This document shows, in pieces, positions 49,748-61,175 of a stretch of DNA of 64,000 nucleotides. Origin of the DNA: Pempheris klunzingeri. Taxonomy: Eukaryota; Chordata; Actinopteri; Acropomatiformes; Pempheridae. The notes under the pieces were generated by a model, which worked only from the letters and a program-made list of their open reading frames with translations, did not search any database and was not told the origin of the DNA. The first letter of the stretch is position 1; every line of letters starts with the position of its first letter. The translations under genes were made by a program, and so were the position numbers. Location: NCBI RefSeq assembly GCF_042242105.1, contig NC_092012.1:5998470-6062469 (forward strand), read 5' to 3'.

Positions 49748-52700
49748 GAGAAAATAGTCCCTACGCGTCTCATTAACTTGTGCAGTGCTATTTCTTGATT
49801 TTTTTTTTATGCTTAATCTCTGTGGGGGAGTGTGAGCACGAGGCAGAGGCAGAGGCAGGGGTGACACATCTGAGTAAATCACATCAGGGATAAAACCAAA
49901 GCTTAACCAAACACCCAAATTAAGAAAAAAAAACAAACATACTATCTCATTCAACTCTTGAGCAGTGGCTCCCAACTCAGACCCCTCCAGTGGGTCAGAA
50001 GATGCTGCCTATCTGAGATGATCACGACTGTGCACCATTATCTGACTTTTTCTTTCATTTTTGCGTTTAATTAAAATTTACCTGAGCAGTTTGCAAAGGG
50101 GAAATCTGCCTCAGATGCTCCCAGCACACAACTCACAGACATATGAGATGTAAAAGAGGTTGGGAGCCACTGCTCTACAGGTGTGTAGACGCGCAGATAG
50201 TTTGGGTTGAATTTGCTCAGGTTTTTGTGATGTGTGTCTCCAGAGCTTGATTCACCAAACAGGCACCTTGCCGCAGACCCCCAGGACCCCCAGTAGCCCC
50301 GCATTACACTGTACGTCTTTGCAAACCACGTTGCAAATTTACAGTACGAAAGTGCAGTATGGGCCCTGTATTATCACATGATGTAATGATCCTGTTTTGC
50401 AGGGCGAGCATGTGTCAGAATCTGTTTTAAGAACTTCATTAGTTTACTTTATAATGTGCTCCATGAAGTTTTTTTCTAAAAAGAATTAAGCGTTAATTTT
50501 GCCCATTTACATCCACTGCATTCGTCTCCAGAAGGGATATATTGAAGAAAAAAAAAAAAAAAAACCTGGGCGCATACAACTAAAACTATCTCCGTTATGA
50601 GTGGTAAGTAAGAACATGTGTTTTGAACTTAAAAAAAAAAAAAAAAAGTCTGTTGGACTGTTTCTGACACCAGCAATCTTACTTTTTATTAAAGTGGCGG
50701 GCAATATGGATAACATCATCTCTCACAGCATATGTAGTTTTATATGACAGCATGAAGTGATACAGTTGGTGGAAAAAGCCAATTGAGAAACTGTCCATGG
50801 ACATAGCAGCCAGAGAGGATTATCTGCCTGCTTTTGGCTGATCCAGCAAACTTAAAAACCTAACAAATCAAAGTACTTCATCATATTGATGCAAAGGATC
50901 ATATAAAAATTCAATACTGCCATAAAGTGGTCCTGCTCACTGATTTGCAATACACCCAGAGATATTAAAGCGATAGCGACCACAGTATCAACGATGTCTC
51001 CAGACAAATGTACGTCAGCTGACTGAGTTAACTGTCATATTGCCCCCTTGTAGAAACCTCTAATACTCAAGTAAAAACACACAATGGTGGTTACATCACG
51101 AGGCTATTTAAAAATGGCTGAATGCCACGTGCAGTAATATTTTACAATGAATAATGTAAGGTCTTAATGTTAATTAAACATTATCCGTCGCCAATCAATA
51201 CACCAAAACTGCCTCTTTTCCTGATATATGGTCATTTTAGTGCATTAAATCAACCCGTAATCGGTCACCGGTGTGTGTGTGGGCGTGTGGGTGTGTGTGT
51301 GTGAAACATGGCTTCGAACACGAGTCAGCCGGTCAAAAAAGTGAGGACGGGACCTATCAGTTTTCAAAACACAAGCACTGTCATCAGGTGAACGGTCTTC
51401 CAAAACTCATTCAGTCCTCCTGTGAGCAGAGAAAGACGCAGCGAGGAGTGAAGTTTTGTGGAGAAGTTTAGCTGATTCACTTGAGGATTAAGTAAGATTT
51501 TGGACATGTTGGAGAGCTTATGTGTCAGTGTGCATATTCACTAGTGAATACAGTGTGTTTGGTTTGATTTTGACCCAGAAGTTGGAAAAAAAAAAAGAGT
51601 TTTGGAAAACTCTTCATACAACAGCTGACAGGGTGGACATTATGCATTCGCCTTGTTGAAAGCTCCTAACACTAGCAACCATTATCGTTGCTCTTCTCTG
51701 ACACTCCAGATGAATGTTTCTATGGATATTAATGAATGTTTACATATGGACACTTATCTGTTTTGTTTTTTTTTGCTTTATAGGCTAGCACACTTTGCAC
51801 AATTCTTCACTGCTCCGGTGCTAAAGGTTGTGACATGGTTTAAAATGCGAGGCCTTTACTGTGCTGCTCTGCACAGGCAGTATAACCTTGGAAAATGTAC
51901 AGTGTATTATTAGAAGTAAGTAAATACTGTGAGTGCCAATGTCTTTATTACAGAACACCTTAATATGTATTCATTGTTTATGTAAAGTTTTGAAATAGAG
52001 CAGCATATATCTATTCTTTACCTTCTAAGATATGTGGCGGGATGTAATACTTTGACGGATAAGACTGCAGGCAGCACTCGTGGACTCCAATGCCAAACAT
52101 TAATCTGCGTGACAACGTTCTTAACGGATTGTGTTGTGTCTTCTCAAATAAAGAGTTTGTTTTTGAAGTGTGGTGTTGTCACAAGAGCCTGTTTTTATGA
52201 TGCCGGATCCATCCGTCCCACTGTTGTTGGTTGGTCTCTCGTAGTAGTCAATAACGTAAAGAGGGAGATTAAATTATTCCATATGTTGCTGGGAAGCCCC
52301 ATGGAGCTGCATCCAGGAGGTCTGTTTTTTATTTTCTTTATTATCATTTTTATTAAGCAGACCTCACATTGCAGCAGTAGCAATACAGCCATTAGGGCTG
52401 CATTCTGTATTGCCACGTGCTTCAAAATTATAAAGTTCCCCTCCATGCCTTCTTTACAAGGGTTTGGAGTCTGGTGTGAATTATACACACAGGCCCCCCT
52501 CTATGAGCGCTTTGAAGGAAGAGACTAGTTGTTGGTATTTATAAGGCACCAGGATGTAAGGAAGTCATGTTGATGGTGTTCTGAGTGGTGTGGCGAGCCT
52601 TACAAACAACTTGTTTTTTCCTGCATTCTGCTCCGGTCTGCTGAACACACACTTTTTATTTTTTTTGGAGATACTTTCGCCTTGTCAGGTCATGAAAAAA

Positions 52701-53417
52701 GGTTGAGTAAACAGTTTGAGGATTTCAGTCGACGAAATTAAAATTCCACCAGCATCCACAACTGTGTACTGAAAAGCTCCAACTCCGTGTTAATTATGTA
52801 ATGCTGCAAAGTACAGTAGGGCAGCTTCACTTGTGGTTACACACAGTCAGTAGACACTTTGAGCCGAGCGATTACACTCAATGATGATGGAACATAAAGG
52901 ACACGTGATACAAAGCTAACACATGTCCAAAAACCTTTAGCCTACATTGTATATTTCCATGAGAGCGGAAAGCCCCTAATTCTCTCATTTAGGTGGACAC
53001 ACTATTGGCATCATCTAGAGGAAAAACCACATATTATGTAACATGTATCTTAAACAGTAGAGCTATCATGAGACTTGGAAATACAATGTTGTATGTTGTA
53101 TTCTATATTGTATTTTACTTATCTTTTCCGGTGTTGCAACATGTTAACACTCGTCGACTCAGGCTGACCTTTGGTTTATTTAGATGAATCATTTCAGTGA
53201 GTTTATGATGCAAGCATCATTGACAGGCTGACACTGAACATTGTGTACTCTCTCACCCAGGAAGGCTTACCAGGTGCAGTCAGTTTCCCCAGATAGATCT
53301 AATCTATCCAAAGTCTGCTTCATTATTTAATATTTTTTATCATTTATATACTGCATTAATTCAATTTAGACTGGTACATAAATGCATTTCAGAAGTTGGC
53401 ATACATATATGTATATA
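49748..53417. other. FIBIN 3' flank and intergenic region
   Basis: Contains the FIBIN 3' UTR, two A-runs at about 50,549-50,566 and 50,630-50,647, and a GT-rich patch at about 51,272-51,303. A 164-codon GTG-started frame at 52,034-52,528 has no recognisable domain. Nothing else is supported. Confidence 0.45.
50070..50075 (+). terminator. Possible FIBIN poly(A) signal (ATTAAA)
   Basis: ATTAAA lies 323 bases after the FIBIN stop codon. It is the first variant signal seen on the plus strand there; no cleavage evidence exists. Confidence 0.3.
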
Positions 53418-53654
53418 CACTGTTGCCCATAAAGTTGGAATAAAGTGTTTTTTTACCTCTTCTCATAAAATGATTGTGACAATGTGATTTATTCTTGATA
53501 AATAAAGTGTTTATCTTCTCAACTTTATTGATCAAACTCTTTCAAACATATCACAGTGAAACTTATACCACAATTAACCTTTGCAAACTGTGTATTCAGG
53601 CTTTAACTAAATTGGGGCTATTGACCAATTATTCCAACTTTATGGGCAACAGTG
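53418..53654. mobile_element. Mariner/Tc1-type MITE with perfect terminal inverted repeats
   Basis: The 237-base element starts CACTGTTGCCCATAAAGTTG and ends with its exact reverse complement; the inverted repeats are 26 bases without a mismatch. It is flanked by TA on both sides (tatata), the target site of Tc1/mariner elements. The interior has no coding capacity, so movement would need a transposase from elsewhere. Confidence 0.88.
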
Positions 53655-54364
53655 TATATAGATCTTAAGAATTCATCCATTTATTTATTTTCAGAATGCT
53701 CTGCCTCTCTGCAGGTGTACTGAAAGTTGATCATATATGTGAACCAACAGACATGACACAACTATCAGTGTTACTGTTGTTGTTGTTGTGAATTACCACG
53801 TGTGCAATGATGTTGGCTGCAAAGGTGACTGAGTTGTAATCTGCCCCAAGTTTACCCTTTGACACCCTTTGTTATAAATCAGGTGACAGTGTGTGATCCT
53901 GGGTTAATAATTGCACAATGAAGCTTTTAAAATCGAACTGACTGTTGGCTCCTGCACATCCTCTGGGTACCGGTCATCTTCTCTGAACCTGCAAAGGACA
54001 GACAAAGTAAAAAGGTATGACTAAACTTTGAAAAAACTCTCATCACTCACATAACTTTTATTGGTGATCAATGTGTCGATCAATGTTTCTTGATTCTTCT
54101 TCCTCTTGAAGCTGGAAACAGCGATTGTTTTGAATATTTGCCAGATGATTATCAAAAACAATTGATCATCACAATAGTGAAATAACTTCTGTTGTTTCGC
54201 TAATTGATTAATTGACTGTTTCAGCGCTTATGCAGTTACATCTGTGCAATGCACTCAGCTGTAGAGGAGACTGTATGGACCTGCAATGAGAAATGATCAT
54301 CTTAGGGTTAGTTAGTCAGCCACATTAGCAGCATGGCCAACTTTACCATCAGTCAGTGGAAGAC

Positions 54365-54386
54365 TATATATATATATATATATATA
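54365..54386. repeat. (AT)n microsatellite
   Basis: Pure AT run of about 22 bases. Confidence 0.9.
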
Positions 54387-54419
54387 AGCAGCTACTGACA
54401 TCACATTTTCCACAGACAA

Positions 54420-54560
54420 TGATGCTCCCAAAGGATGAATCCTACTGACTCTGGTGATGCCCTGGCTTTTCTTCAAGGGCCACCATCAGGTTGACATTGC
54501 TGGTCCACACTGAAATATCTGTTGGATGTGTAACTATTAATGGCCGTAGCATTTTGTAGC
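54420..54560 (+). repeat. GATGAATCCTACTGA-family repeat, fragment
   Basis: Contains aaaggatgaatcctactgac, ctggtgatgccctggctttt and gccaccatcaggttgacatt, a fragment of the family seen at 8,580-9,095. Confidence 0.5.
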
Positions 54561-55689
54561 ACTCCATGACATGTCACAGTTATCACAATTGAGTTTCAGA
54601 CTTCTGTTCATAGTCTATTGTTCAATATAATCATGCACAGTGCTCTTAACTCCCACACAAGTAACACTGTAATCATACAACCTTCTTTAGTTGTCTGACA
54701 AATGGGACTTAAGACCATAACATGGAAATCTTTCCCGGCTCTGCCGTCCACCCGATACGGTGTGAAAGTTGTATTTGCTGCAGAAATTCAAAGAGGATTC
54801 CTCGATTCCTTTTCTTTCTTTTTTTTTTAGCTCAGCTGTACCTGGTGTTTAATGCTGTTTAGTTCATGTTTGCATGCTGAAGAGCTGAACAATGGTGATG
54901 CTATAAATACTGAACATTAGCAGGTGTTTAGCTCACTCTGTCTCACAGAGCTTTAGCATGGCTGTGTTGGTAAAAACCCAATAGTATGTTAGACGCACGC
55001 GCATCCTCCAAAACAGAAAACTCCCCCACAAGCGGCCCCCCCCGTCGACACAGCCGTGGGCATAACTTACAGTAGGCACTGCAGGGACATGTCCCCAACA
55101 CTTTTCTGATCACCTAAAACTGTCCCCACTGCTATTTTTCATATCAATTGCATATGTGTTTAAATGAATCCCATGTGGAAGACCAAAACTAGACCACTGT
55201 GGTTAGTCAGTGACAGTGTCTGACATGGTGCTTGAGAGAGAGACAGGGCCTAGACAGGAGGGGTGGGGTGGGGGGGGAGAAACAGGTGACCAGGTCAGCA
55301 TTTCAACTGTGGACTTAAGTGCTGCCTGCTTCAAACAGTTTTTAAACAATGAATAAATCATAGTAGGCTCTTGTAGTTAGTGTGCACTTATGTGTCATAG
55401 TGTATGAGTGCATGATAGAAAAGTATTTGTGTCACTTAGAGCTGAGAGGCGTGTATTTGGGTCAGAGGCTGCATTAAAATGCAATGAGAAATTCCCACTT
55501 TTTCCGGGGGTGTCCTCCATAACGTGGGGCTGCTGCTCTTTACCACCACTGTTTGTTACAAACACACCCGTGTCGTTGGCCCAGGACTCAGATAGGAGTC
55601 TGCACTGGGAAGTGGAGCAGCCTTGGTGCACTTGCACTTGCACTGATTATGTCATGCTGCACAGCCTCCCGGACAACCTTTCACCTACT

Positions 55690-55770
55690 TTCTCCCTCAC
55701 GCTGACAGGCAGCCGGCGTTTGTGTTGACGGAGCTCGCGCGAAACAGAAACCGTCGTCCAAACATTACAG
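55690..55770 (+). promoter_or_regulatory. bbox1: Probable BBOX1 first (noncoding) exon and start-site region
   Basis: A short CpG-rich block (gacggagctcgcgcgaaacag, accgtcgtcc) ends in a strong donor, ACAG|GTAACG, after 55,770. It has no ATG-started reading frame of note and lies 2.5 kb upstream of the first coding exon on the same strand. The role is inferred from position, composition and the donor; the 5' end is unknown. Confidence 0.45.
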
Positions 55771-56154
55771 GTAACGTCTGCTGCTAGCAAACGTAGCGCC
55801 ACGGTGTTTTCTTAATGCCACTTTAATACATGAACTTTAAGAGCTTAGCTGGTTAGCTTCTGTGTTAGCCTTGAACCTGGGATGTACAGCAGAGTGGAGG
55901 GAGAGCAGAGGGGTGTGTTTACGTTGACTAGCTAGTTAGCTAGCAGCCGGTTTAGCTGCTTCTTTAAAGCGGAAGGCTAAGCGGCTAACTTTAAACTTGT
56001 GTTTAGTTAGCAGTTAAACTGTTTGTCAGCAGGGTAAAACTAGTTACACAAAGCAGTGGCACAGGTAGCTTTGGTTCACACACTGGTTTTCTAGTTTGTA
56101 CACAACAGTTTCAATGGATGCTCTCATAAATGTTAACATATTTTATACTGCTGT

Positions 56155-56765
56155 GCTTCTGCTTCTATCCTCTCCTGTTGCTCCTGCTGAGGCTTCTTTC
56201 TATTTTTACTTTTTTAATCTGTTAAAAGGGTCTTTTGGGGGAGTTTTTCCTCATCCAGGTTGAGGGTTTAAGTACAGAGAGGTTGTATAATGTACTGATT
56301 GTAGTTGTAATTTGATGTCACTGCTTAAAGGATAACTGGGGCCTATCTTTACATATTTTAGGGTCAAAATAACTGGAAGGTAAAATGGGGCAACCACATC
56401 TGTCAAAGTATGTCTAGTAAAAGTGTTTGTTTTTGCCCCTGCCAGGCTCAGATTGTTATTCAAAGTGTCTGACAACATTACAGAAAGGATCTCTTCAGAG
56501 ATAGACCTGTCAGATCCATTTTGTTTAACCAGAAATAGTCCTCATACTGCTCGACTTTAAAGCCACCAAACTACATTGACAAAAACAGTCATTTTTACAT
56601 TGCAGATCTCAGGAGTTGCTCTTGTATATGCTCTGAATTTGGTGCTTTAACATATTATTTTTGCATCCAAACTAAGAACAAAGGGCTCATATACTTATAT
56701 TGTAGAGCCGCCTGAGGCAAGTTGTACTTTGTGATTAATGGGCTATATAAATACAGTCACAACAA
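56155..56765 (+). mobile_element. LINE 3' end split by an inserted fold-back element
   Basis: The left part (about 56,155-56,303: gagtttttcctcatccaggt, gtataatgtactgattgta) and the right part (about 56,699-56,765: gagccgcctgaggcaagttg, gggctatataaatac) are consecutive pieces of one common fish LINE 3' region. ATTGTA occurs on both sides of the intervening DNA (56,298-56,303 and 56,699-56,704) as a possible target duplication. Confidence 0.55.
56319..56650 (+). mobile_element. Fold-back element, left half (copy 3)
   Basis: It starts cactgcttaaaggataactg and contains gcctatctttacatatttta, caggctcagattgttattca and gacaacattacagaaaggat, matching the left arm of the other copies. It shares ggggcaaccacatctgtcaa with copy 4, which marks a subfamily. 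The right arm is missing. Confidence 0.65.
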
Positions 56766-56825
56766 GCCAGACTTGATGTATGCTAGGTGCTTATGAAACT
56801 CAAATACACCCACAGCTAGTGATGT

Positions 56826-57458
56826 CACAGCTTAAAGGATAACTCTGGTATTTTTAAACCTGGGGCCTATCTTTACATGTTTTAGGGTCACAATGACTGG
56901 TAGGTACAAACAAAAAGTCTGGGAACTGGTCCAGTAGATTGGCTCAGCCAAGCAGCCATGAATGGGGTAAAACGACTGTAATTTAACCCTTTGGGGCAAC
57001 CACATCTGTCAAAGTACTAAGTGTCTGACAACATTACAGGAAGGATCTCTACAGAAATAGAGATGTAAGATCCTCTTTTTAAAATCAGAAAGAGACGTTA
57101 TATTGCTTGACCTAAAAGCCACCAGCCTCCATTGACAAAGCAGTAATTTCACCTTGTGGATCACAGGAGTTGCTAATCTGGTTGCTGTGTCTTGCTGTTA
57201 TCCGAAGTAACTATTAAAAACACCAGTGTCACATAATATCACAACTGATTGAGGCAGCAATGGACTGCTGTGTTCTGCAAGCTAAAATTAGCTCCAAAGG
57301 ATAGTATTACAGCCATTGTAACCTGTTTGCAGCTGATGGCTGAGGTGATGTACTTGACCAATAACAAAACTTTTGTGCCTACCAGTCATTTTTAATTCAA
57401 AGTATGCAAAAACAGGGCCCAGGTTTAAAAATACTGAAGTTAATCTTTGAAAACTGTG
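56826..57458. mobile_element. Fold-back element, full length (copy 4)
   Basis: About 633 bases. The left end CACAGCTTAAAGGATAACTC pairs with the right end, which reads CACAGTTTTCAAAGATTAAC on the other strand; both continue into GTATTTTTAAACCTGGG. Further in, gtccagtagattggctcagc pairs with gctgaggtgatgtacttgac. The arms meet near 57,150-57,200. No transposase is encoded. Confidence 0.75.
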
Positions 57459-58262
57459 CTGTGTAAGGAAATTGAAATGAGGAAGATATGTCATGCACTA
57501 GCTTTAAAATCTTGTCTAAACAGTCACTCTGACAGCATCAAACCAACTAACTATTGTTGGGATGTTACTGTTATTGCTGGAATTCATAAGAGTTGCATTG
57601 ATTATGTTTCTGTCAATGGCACACAATCCCTGATTTATTTGTCGACCAAGCAAGCAATCAATTAATCAAGAAAAATGATCAGATTATCTGTCAGTTGTGA
57701 AAATAATCAGTTATAGCCATAGCTTTCATAATTCGGGGCCACAGATGTGTCTTGCATGGGGAAACAGCTCAACAAAACTGTGCGCAGGTGCAGGTTTTTC
57801 TATTCTGTTTCTTAAAATAATGCTGCTGTTTCATACTGCAGCTTTGCCCGGATCTTGCCAACACACAGTCAGCAGACCAGAAAATACCTCTGGTTGGCAC
57901 AGCGACCAGTAACTCCCAAAGCCCCTTGAAAAAGCTCACATTTTGAACTGTATCTGATGAGCTTGGCATTGCTCAAAAACAAGTGTAGCTCCATGCTTCT
58001 GCTTCTAAAATGGGGTGTTAAGTAGATGTGACATAAAATTTGAGTCACAAAAAAATGTTGTTGATACTTTTTGACACATATTTGCATTTGTTTACCTCCA
58101 CAGTCACAGTGGCTCGTGATATATTGGGATGAACTTTATGGCATTTCGACAATTTATTTGCTGATGTGTAAATTTAGCTGGAGACTTCTAATGTTGGTAA
58201 TGTGTGATTCTCTGTTGTTCCATTTTTAAAATTTCATTGCTTCTCTTTCACATGAACTACAG

Positions 58263-58723
58263 AGTCGGAGGCCCTTTCTGCTTTAGAGACATAGTTGTCT
58301 GGAGGGAGTCATTCAGAAATGTGGATGAGTACACTTTCACGTTTGGTCCTGCCGGCCCTGCAGAGGAGCACTTCTGCCAGGGCCTGTCAGGCTCTGAGGG
58401 CGTGTTGCAAACCTGGGCAGGCTGCAGATCCACTTCCATCCTGCCTGACTTCAGTGCAGCTTCGTGGACAGCATACACTGGGGTCAGCCTCCCTCCCTCT
58501 GGCTCGCCACTCAGTGAGGCACGTCCGGGCTCTGGATGAGGAGAGGCTGATGGAGGTGGAATGGGAGGACGGAGGCCACAGTCTGTACCCGTTCACCTGG
58601 CTCAGAGACAACTGCCAGTGCCCGCTGTGCACCCTGGAGTCGGCTCAGGCCCGCAAACTGTTGATGACTGATCTAGATATCCACACAGGAGTCGACGCTG
58701 TGGAGATCACCAATGACCACAAG
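58263..58723 (+). CDS. bbox1: bbox1 first coding exon
   Basis: The acceptor is tttcacatgaactacag, followed directly by a second AG, so the exon starts at 58,263 or 58,265. The first ATG in frame is 58,319, and another Met follows two codons later. The exon ends CACAAG|GTAGGC in phase 0. Confidence 0.88.
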
Positions 58724-60085
58724 GTAGGCCTGTGCCATTAGGTGTTTTTCAGTATTCAAACACTCAAACAATCTTAATAGAGAAAGATGAATGTTTGAAT
58801 TATGACCCCATGTGGCTGTTTACACATCCAATACTTTTTACAGAGCCTACATATTGGTTCAACATTAAGATTCAAGCTCCAAAAACTTTCATGTCCCTGA
58901 GGAGCCTTTTGCTTTACAGACAGTAGTCCAACACAAACACGTGCAGTACATCATGCGCAACAAGATCCATATCTCCTACACTGTCATCATGAATAATGTG
59001 AGGGGGAAAAAAAAGACAGGAAAGACACAATGACAGGATAGTAGTTTAAAGAACCGACAGCAGATGGAACAAAGGACAATCTGTACCTAATAGTTATACC
59101 TTTGGGGAGACTGAACCTCCACCCTGTCTGAAGCATCTGGAAATCAACATAATGGATGTTGAGGGTCCAAAACAATAGGCTGTGCCTTTGAGATGACCCT
59201 CACTTCACTGTGGCGGCTCGGTGATAAACTATGAGTTCTGCTGTGTAAGATGATCTAATTTTGACAGAAGCACACGTTCAACCTGACCTTTAAGCCCTCC
59301 AAAGGAGCCACCCGTCCTTCAGAGGGTTCAGTCCCTGTCGGAGCTATGAACTGATTGCTTTGGCGTGACGGTCTTGCCAAGTTATCGTGTGCTATTTGCT
59401 TTTGTCAAATCAAATACAGCAAGTTTCCTGTATTGTTCTCTATTTCCTGTACCATGGTTTACTGAGCCTGTTATAGTAAACATGTGTTTTAAGAACCACA
59501 ACAATGGCTTCATGCTTGCCTCTGGCTAGAAAAAAGCTTAAATGGTGGTATCAGCCAAAAGCTCCCACAAGTATGGTAATAACAGATTGTAAACATAGGA
59601 AATCCTGATTGGAAAAGAAGAAAATAAGTCAGATTGTTGTAAATGCATTTCTTTCTCAGTTTTATGAACAAAAGAGCACCTTCAAAGCTTTACCTCCTAT
59701 GGGTGAACCAATCCTCTTTCCAGAAACAAGTAAGATGATATGGAAATCAATCATGTATTATTTTTAAAAAACCAAATACCCAGTAAATGTTTAGACCACA
59801 TCATTGCAAGCCATAAAAGAAACTTGTCACTTGCTGTTAACTTGAAAGAGAGAGAGTGCATTTTCAGTGGGGATGGCTTCTAACAAGAAAATATTAAGAG
59901 GTGGAAACATATGAAAAGAGCAAAAAGACTTCAGTTAGTTGGGATCAATGAGGTTTTTGTGTCTCCACAGGTGTCCATTGTGTGGCCCGACCAGCACACC
60001 AGTGTGTTTGATGCAGAGTGGCTGAAGAAACGCTGCTTCTCTCCTGCTGCCAGAGAAGCAATGAAAGAAGAGCTTTTTCTCAACG
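58319..60085 (+). CDS. bbox1: Gamma-butyrobetaine dioxygenase, N-terminal part (gene runs off the window)
   Basis: BBOX1 is an Fe(II)/2-oxoglutarate oxygenase that hydroxylates gamma-butyrobetaine to carnitine. The visible coding sequence is join(58319..58723, 59971..60085), 173 residues plus one base. Residues about 70-173 match the N-terminal domain: ALDEERLMEVEW, SLYPFTWLRDNCQC, AQARKLL, SIVWPDQH, WLKKRCFS. The zinc ligands known in the human enzyme (Cys38, Cys40, Cys43, His82) are present as Cys99, Cys101, Cys104 and His144. The catalytic domain with the iron ligands lies to the right of the window. Relative to human there are about 60 extra N-terminal residues, rich in Arg, Ser, Leu and Ala with no Asp or Glu in the first 36, like a mitochondrial presequence. 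WLKKRCFS favours BBOX1 over the paralogue TMLHE, as does the FIBIN neighbourhood. Confidence 0.9.
58724..59970. other. bbox1 intron between coding exons 1 and 2
   Basis: About 1.2 kb with no recognised exon or clear repeat. Confidence 0.6.
59971..60085 (+). CDS. bbox1: bbox1 second coding exon
   Basis: The acceptor is tttttgtgtctccacag and the donor AACG|GTGAGT, phase 1. It encodes VSIVWPDQHTSVFDAEWLKK and on to MKEELFLN. The next exon would be expected to begin with the second base of an Asp, Glu or Gly codon. Confidence 0.92.
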
Positions 60086-60123
60086 GTGAGTCTAGTTTTT
60101 CTATTTTTCATTCGATTTTTTTG

Positions 60124-60126
<3 letters not shown>

Positions 60127-60157
<31 letters not shown>

Positions 60158-60168
60158 CTTTTTTTTTG
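60127..60168. repeat. Long poly(T) run just after a splice donor
   Basis: About 40 T with one C, starting 40 bases after the donor of bbox1 coding exon 2. Confidence 0.9.
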
Positions 60169-60401
60169 TGCAAAGAATTTGAAAATATTGTGGACCACCT
60201 CCTCTATGCAGGTACAGCTGCTGTTAGTGCATCACAAACTACAGCCCCTAAAAGTATCATAACGTTGAATCAAACATCTCTAAAACGGTTTCAACTAAAC
60301 CTAAACATTTATAATATATGTATTTTAACTCTGCACTGCTCTCTGAGCTGTTATGTTTATGTAATTTCTTAGATTCTGTTTTTCTGTTGTTTTTTTTTTG
60401 T

Positions 60402-61175
60402 TAGGGGTGTAATGGTACACAAAAGTCGTGGTCATATTTTTTATTAAACAGTGGTTTACTGAACAAATTATGGCACTTAAATAATAAAAAGCCTGCCAAT
60501 GCTGCTACGCTGCTTTCGGCTGCAAATCTACTAATAAAAAGTAAAATTTACTCCAAAATAAGTAAACAGAAAAAAATACAAAAATTACAAAATTGTAAAT
60601 TGTCAGCTGTACTTGAGCTGTACTGTATTCACATCAGCAGCTTTCATCTTAACATTAGGACTGTGCACCAGTTCATGAGGTTCATTCAGTTTTTTCCTCG
60701 TACCTTTGATGTTCACATTCAGATGATGTCATTTCAAATGAGTGAGCACGTTCTACATAAAGCCTGACATACCTGATCTCAGTTGCACAATGCCGGCATA
60801 TAGCTTTTGTCCGATCCTCCTGTCTTTGTCTGTTGCCTTTGTAGTTAACTGAGAAACTGTAATTTTCCCAAACAGGAAAACATGATACTAATGGATCCTT
60901 GAGCTCTGATTTATCTGCGTTACCAAAACTACGAAGCTTGGCTCTGCTTTGTGTGCGTGTGCATAGTGGCTCAGACAACTTCCTGGCTGAACAAATAACA
61001 TCCAGCCTTTTGTGAAAAGGGAAACTGAGTTATGAATAAAGTTACGCACAAACAAAAAAAGTTCTGCACGCACAGCAGTGAAAACAACACAGCTTTCGTT
61101 CGGTACACATGCATACTGAACTGAAAGACCATACCGAAAATGTCCAGTATGACTACATGTACCATCACACCCCTA
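60402..61175. mobile_element. hAT-like nonautonomous element
   Basis: The left end TAGGGGTGTAATGGTACA pairs with the right end, which reads TAGGGGTGTGATGGTACA on the other strand: 18 bases, one mismatch. Internal sequence near both ends (caaaagtcgtggtcatattt; cgttcggtacacatgcatac) fits a family of fish hAT-type elements with this terminus. No target duplication could be defined and no transposase frame is present. Confidence 0.7.

Larger units (their letters stand above)
53655..55689. other. Intergenic region FIBIN-BBOX1
   Basis: Holds an AT microsatellite, fragments of dispersed teleost repeats at about 54,420-54,560 and 54,845-54,975, and a segment with ggacatgtccccaacacttt at about 55,088 that resembles another common fish repeat. 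No exon recognised. Confidence 0.5.
55771..58262. other. Probable BBOX1 first intron
   Basis: About 2.5 kb made largely of a LINE 3' end and two fold-back elements. No coding exon was recognised. Confidence 0.5.

Noticed and set aside
52034..52528. 164-codon plus-strand frame
   Set aside because: Starts with GTG, low-complexity FFIIF stretches, no family resemblance, and base composition like the flanking noncoding DNA.
60177..60211. Possible extra BBOX1 exon (EFENIVDHLLYA) with acceptor- and donor-like ends
   Set aside because: It does not match the residues expected after MKEELFLN in BBOX1, and the acceptor is simply the end of a poly(T) run.
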